Source of the DNA: Acholeplasmataceae bacterium
GTDB lineage: Bacteria > Bacillota > Negativicutes > Acidaminococcales > Acidaminococcaceae
Direction of reading: 5' to 3'
Assembly (NCBI GenBank): GCA_012719555.1
Contig: JAAYAE010000096.1
Span: forward strand, 1 to 17,492
Length of the DNA: 17,492 nt
Shown here: piece after piece, positions 15,757-17,492 of the stretch
Position numbering within the stretch: the first letter of the stretch is position 1
How the letters are laid out: every line of letters begins with the position of its first letter
The notes under the pieces: generated by a model
The model's database searches: none
What the model was told of the DNA's origin: nothing
Seen by the model: the letters and a program-made list of their open reading frames with translations, nothing else
Translations under genes and position numbers: made by a program

Positions 15757-16656
15757 TTAGTCTTTTTTTGATGGACTAACATGGACCATACAATGCTTAA
15801 CATTCGGAAAATTATTTTCAATGGTGTCATGTACTTTTTCTGCAATATGATGAGCGTGATACAAGGATTGATTCCCATCAGCACTAATATCGATGTCAAC
15901 ATAAAATTTTGCACCGAACATTCTAGTTCTGATTTCATCTATGCCATGAACTCCATCTTGACTCAGCACATGTTTACGCATTGCTGCCAAAGTTTCTTCG
16001 TCGCAAGCGTGATCTACTAATTTATTGGTAGCATCAATGAAAATTTCCCAAGCTGCATAGATTATCATTAAACAAATAATTACAGAAGCTAAGGAATCCA
16101 TAATAGGATAACCCATCATAGCTCCGCCAATACCGATCAAACTTCCGATAGAGGAAAAAGCATCACTGCGATGATGCCAAGCATCGGCCATAAGGGCACC
16201 GGAATTAATTTTTACGGCAGCTCCTTTGGTATACCAAAACATGGCCTCTTTTACTACAATAGAGAGTACAGCGGCTACCAAGGCAATCGAGGTAGGTGCT
16301 TGCAAATGTGCATAGTTGTTAGAAAAAATGTTTTTCATGCCTTCGTAGCCTATACCAAGGCCGGTAATTAGAAGTATAAAGGCCAAAAACATGGCAGCAA
16401 TGTCTTCTAATTTTTCATGTCCATACTGATGGGTAGAATCAGATGCTTTATTTGAAATACGAATACCAATAATAACGATGAAAGTGCTAAATACATCAGA
16501 TGCTGAATGAATAGCATCTGAAACCATGGCTGCAGAATGACCAACAATACCGGCAAATAATTTAAATGCCGACAACAAAATATTTATTGCAATGCTAACG
16601 TACGAAACATGCATAGCTAAATGTTCATTTAATTTAGCTGAAACCCTACTTTCCAT
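15757..16656 (-). CDS. czcD: CDF-family cation efflux protein, probable cobalt/nickel exporter
   Basis: Cation diffusion facilitators export divalent metals in exchange for protons at the cytoplasmic membrane. The 299-residue product has six hydrophobic segments followed by a cytoplasmic domain (about 205-299). The transport-site motifs are HxxxD in both key helices: His50/Asp54 (DAIHSASD) and His161/Asp165 (WHHRSD). The linker after TM2 carries the family motif HQYGHEKLED (76-85). The protein sequence alone would suggest zinc, cadmium, cobalt or nickel; the NiCo riboswitch in its leader points to cobalt and nickel. The ATG at 16656 follows AAGGGG. The gene is transcribed alone from a consensus promoter (16853-16881) and ends at the bidirectional terminator. 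It is divergent from a metal-sensing repressor. Confidence 0.9.
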   Translation of the reverse strand: MESRVSAKLNEHLAMHVSYVSIAINILLSAFKLFAGIVGHSAAMVSDAIHSASDVFSTFIVIIGIRISNKASDSTHQYGHEKLEDIAAMFLAFILLITGLGIGYEGMKNIFSNNYAHLQAPTSIALVAAVLSIVVKEAMFWYTKGAAVKINSGALMADAWHHRSDAFSSIGSLIGIGGAMMGYPIMDSLASVIICLMIIYAAWEIFIDATNKLVDHACDEETLAAMRKHVLSQDGVHGIDEIRTRMFGAKFYVDIDISADGNQSLYHAHHIAEKVHDTIENNFPNVKHCMVHVSPSKKD

Positions 16657-16692
16657 AATAAAACCCCTTAATTTTTATTATCTCTTAGGGTG

Positions 16693-16742
16693 TTTTAAAT
16701 ACAAATAGCACCCGTGGAACATACTACTGTCCCACAGGTGCT
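16693..16742 (-). terminator. Expression-platform terminator of the NiCo riboswitch
   Basis: On the minus strand AGCACCTGTGG (16742-16732) pairs with CCACGGGTGCT (16717-16707), followed by ATTTGTATTT. Its 5' arm includes ACCTGT, which in the aptamer pairs with ACAGGT, so aptamer and terminator are mutually exclusive. This fits an ON switch: metal stabilises the aptamer and lets transcription continue. The T-tract is only moderately rich. Confidence 0.7.
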
Positions 16743-16811
16743 TAAATTTCAACCTGTTGCCAACTTGGCCCGGCCAACATAAATCACAGAGGATTTACCG
16801 CCTGATCAGTT
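16726..16811 (-). promoter_or_regulatory. NiCo (cobalt/nickel, czcD-type) riboswitch
   Basis: Read on the minus strand, the leader shows AACTGATCAGGC, then GCCGGGCC, then GGCAACAGGT, then ACCTGTGGGACAGT. These are the conserved junction blocks of the NiCo riboswitch in the right order and spacing, closed by an ACTG/CAGT stem. Class members normally precede CDF exporters and turn them on with Co(II) or Ni(II). The match was made by eye against the published aptamer as I remember it. Confidence 0.88.
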
Positions 16812-16852
16812 TGTACTGTAGCTAATTTAGGCAGCGCAAAGAGATTGCTATC

Positions 16853-16881
16853 ATAATAAGCTTTAGAATGATTTTTGTCAA
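16853..16881 (-). promoter_or_regulatory. Promoter of the CDF exporter transcript
   Basis: On the minus strand TTGACA (16881-16876) and TATTAT (16858-16853) are separated by 17 bases. The start would fall near 16846, leaving about 35 bases before the NiCo aptamer. It stands back to back with the promoter of the divergent repressor. Confidence 0.75.
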
Positions 16882-16893
16882 GTAGTATGCTTA

Positions 16894-16922
16894 TTGACAA
16901 AACCCCTAGGGGGGGATAATAT
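16894..16922 (+). promoter_or_regulatory. Promoter and likely operator of the CsoR-family repressor
   Basis: TTGACA (16894-16899) and TAATAT (16917-16922) are 17 bases apart; GATAAT (16915-16920) is an alternative -10 at 15. Between them lies CCCCTAGGGGGGG (16903-16915), with the perfect palindrome CCCCTAGGGG at 16903-16912. C/G-tract sites of this kind are what CsoR/RcnR-family repressors bind, so autoregulation is likely. Confidence 0.7.
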
Positions 16923-16945
16923 ATAAGCAATGGGAGGCGTTTATA

Positions 16946-17218
16946 ATGGAGTATGGCTATAAGCATAGCAAGAATATAGTTAATCGGTTGGCACGGATTG
17001 AAGGGCATGTAAGATCTGTGAAAGAAATGGTTGAAGAAGGTAGAGAGTGTTCAGAAATATTAACTCAACTAGCAGCAGTACACCAAGCTATAGAAAATAC
17101 AACAAAGGCTTTCCTTAAGGAGCACATGGAACATTGTGTAAACAGGGCAATTAAAGAAGGTAAACAAGAAGAGGCACTTAAAGAATTGCAAACTGCTATA
17201 GATAGATTTATGCGTTAA
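16946..17218 (+). CDS. csoR: CsoR/RcnR/FrmR-family metal-sensing transcriptional repressor
   Basis: This is a small all-helical DUF156 (PF02583) repressor that leaves DNA on binding metal or another signal. The 90-residue product has the family start (NRLARIEGHVRSVKEM) and the ligand triad Cys35, His60 and Cys64. The C-H-C pattern is the Cu(I)-sensing CsoR fingerprint; RcnR-type Ni/Co sensors have His at the last position, while FrmR and CstR differ in other ways. Extra histidines (His7, His21, His46, His63) make the call less certain. The ATG at 16946 follows GGGAGG. The gene is followed without a gap by a heavy-metal ATPase N-terminus, its likely target. A C/G palindrome in its own promoter suggests autoregulation. 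Confidence 0.88.
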   Translation: MEYGYKHSKNIVNRLARIEGHVRSVKEMVEEGRECSEILTQLAAVHQAIENTTKAFLKEHMEHCVNRAIKEGKQEEALKELQTAIDRFMR

Positions 17219-17230
17219 ATGGAGGAGAAG

Positions 17231-17488
17231 ATGAAGAAAATAGCTAAAGTCATAGAAAATATACATACAAAAATGCATAAAGAATATGTACCAAATCAAA
17301 TAGAGCAGCATGTTCCCGGTCATCCTGTGGACTGTATGTGTGAAATATGCCATCCACATGTGGAATATTGCGATGTTTGCGGCGAGAGTTTAGCAAATTG
17401 TACTTGCAAAATGCCTGATGCAGATGTACCTAAAAAAGTATATATTTTAGAGAATTTGGATTGTGCAAATTGCGCTGCTATGATGTAA
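17231..17488 (+). pseudogene. N-terminus of a heavy-metal P-type ATPase, stopped early
   Basis: The visible 85 residues are a Cys/His-rich leader (HVPGHPVDCMCEICHPH, YCDVCG, CTC) followed by the start of a heavy-metal-associated domain, VYILENLDCANCAAMM. The CxxC ligand motif (CANC) is present and then TAA occurs at 17486-17488, where a conserved glutamate codon would be expected. The start is placed at ATG 17231: GGAGGAG (17221-17227) fits it, while the ATG at 17219 lies upstream of that site. Either this is a nonsense-mutated or frameshifted exporter, or a short metal-binding protein. Only four bases remain, so it cannot be decided here. It is likely co-transcribed with the repressor. Confidence 0.6.
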
Positions 17489-17492
17489 CACA

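Overview
The window looks like a chromosomal segment of an anaerobic, low-GC Firmicutes-type bacterium. Supporting signs are a single-chain 1170-residue pyruvate:ferredoxin oxidoreductase, strong AGGAGG-type ribosome binding sites, consensus sigma-A promoters, many intrinsic terminators, TPP, cobalamin and NiCo riboswitches, and the run tig-clpP-clpX-lon-engB. The Negativicutes are a plausible home, but that is an impression from gene content and cannot be proven here.

Layout. Positions 1-600 hold an unrecognised 156-residue protein on the plus strand, with its own promoter and a terminator. It converges with thiC (minus strand), which sits behind a TPP riboswitch. Divergent from thiC is the pyruvate:ferredoxin oxidoreductase gene (2254-5766). 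Its upstream region carries a duplicated palindrome-centred 12-mer, and the 10-bp core of that repeat recurs in the lon promoter. Next come a Na/phosphate symporter with a PhoU-like tail (5904-7511) and a tRNA-Gly(GCC) gene with its own promoter and terminator.

From 7981 to 15342 is a protein quality-control cluster: trigger factor, ClpP, ClpX, Lon, the ribosome-assembly GTPase EngB/YsxC, and an AbrB-type membrane protein that starts with TTG. A terminator and a new promoter between clpX and lon split it into two transcription units.

The last 2.2 kb is a metal and cofactor region. A cobalamin riboswitch (about 15420-15535) is preceded by a near-perfect sigma-A promoter and followed by a terminator, about 95 nt of structured sequence and a second, bidirectional terminator, with no coding sequence under it. 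Converging on it from the other strand is a CDF-family metal exporter whose leader is a recognisable NiCo (cobalt/nickel) riboswitch. So a B12 sensor and a cobalt sensor lie tail to tail. Divergent from the exporter are a CsoR/RcnR-family metal-sensing repressor, with a G/C-tract palindrome in its promoter, and the start of a Cys/His-rich heavy-metal P-type ATPase that hits a stop codon just after its CxxC motif, four bases before the window ends.

The most interesting item is the B12 riboswitch without a gene, a candidate riboswitch-controlled small RNA. The other points worth checking are the shared nifJ/lon operator-like decamer, the altered T-loop of the tRNA-Gly and the apparent nonsense codon in the ATPase.
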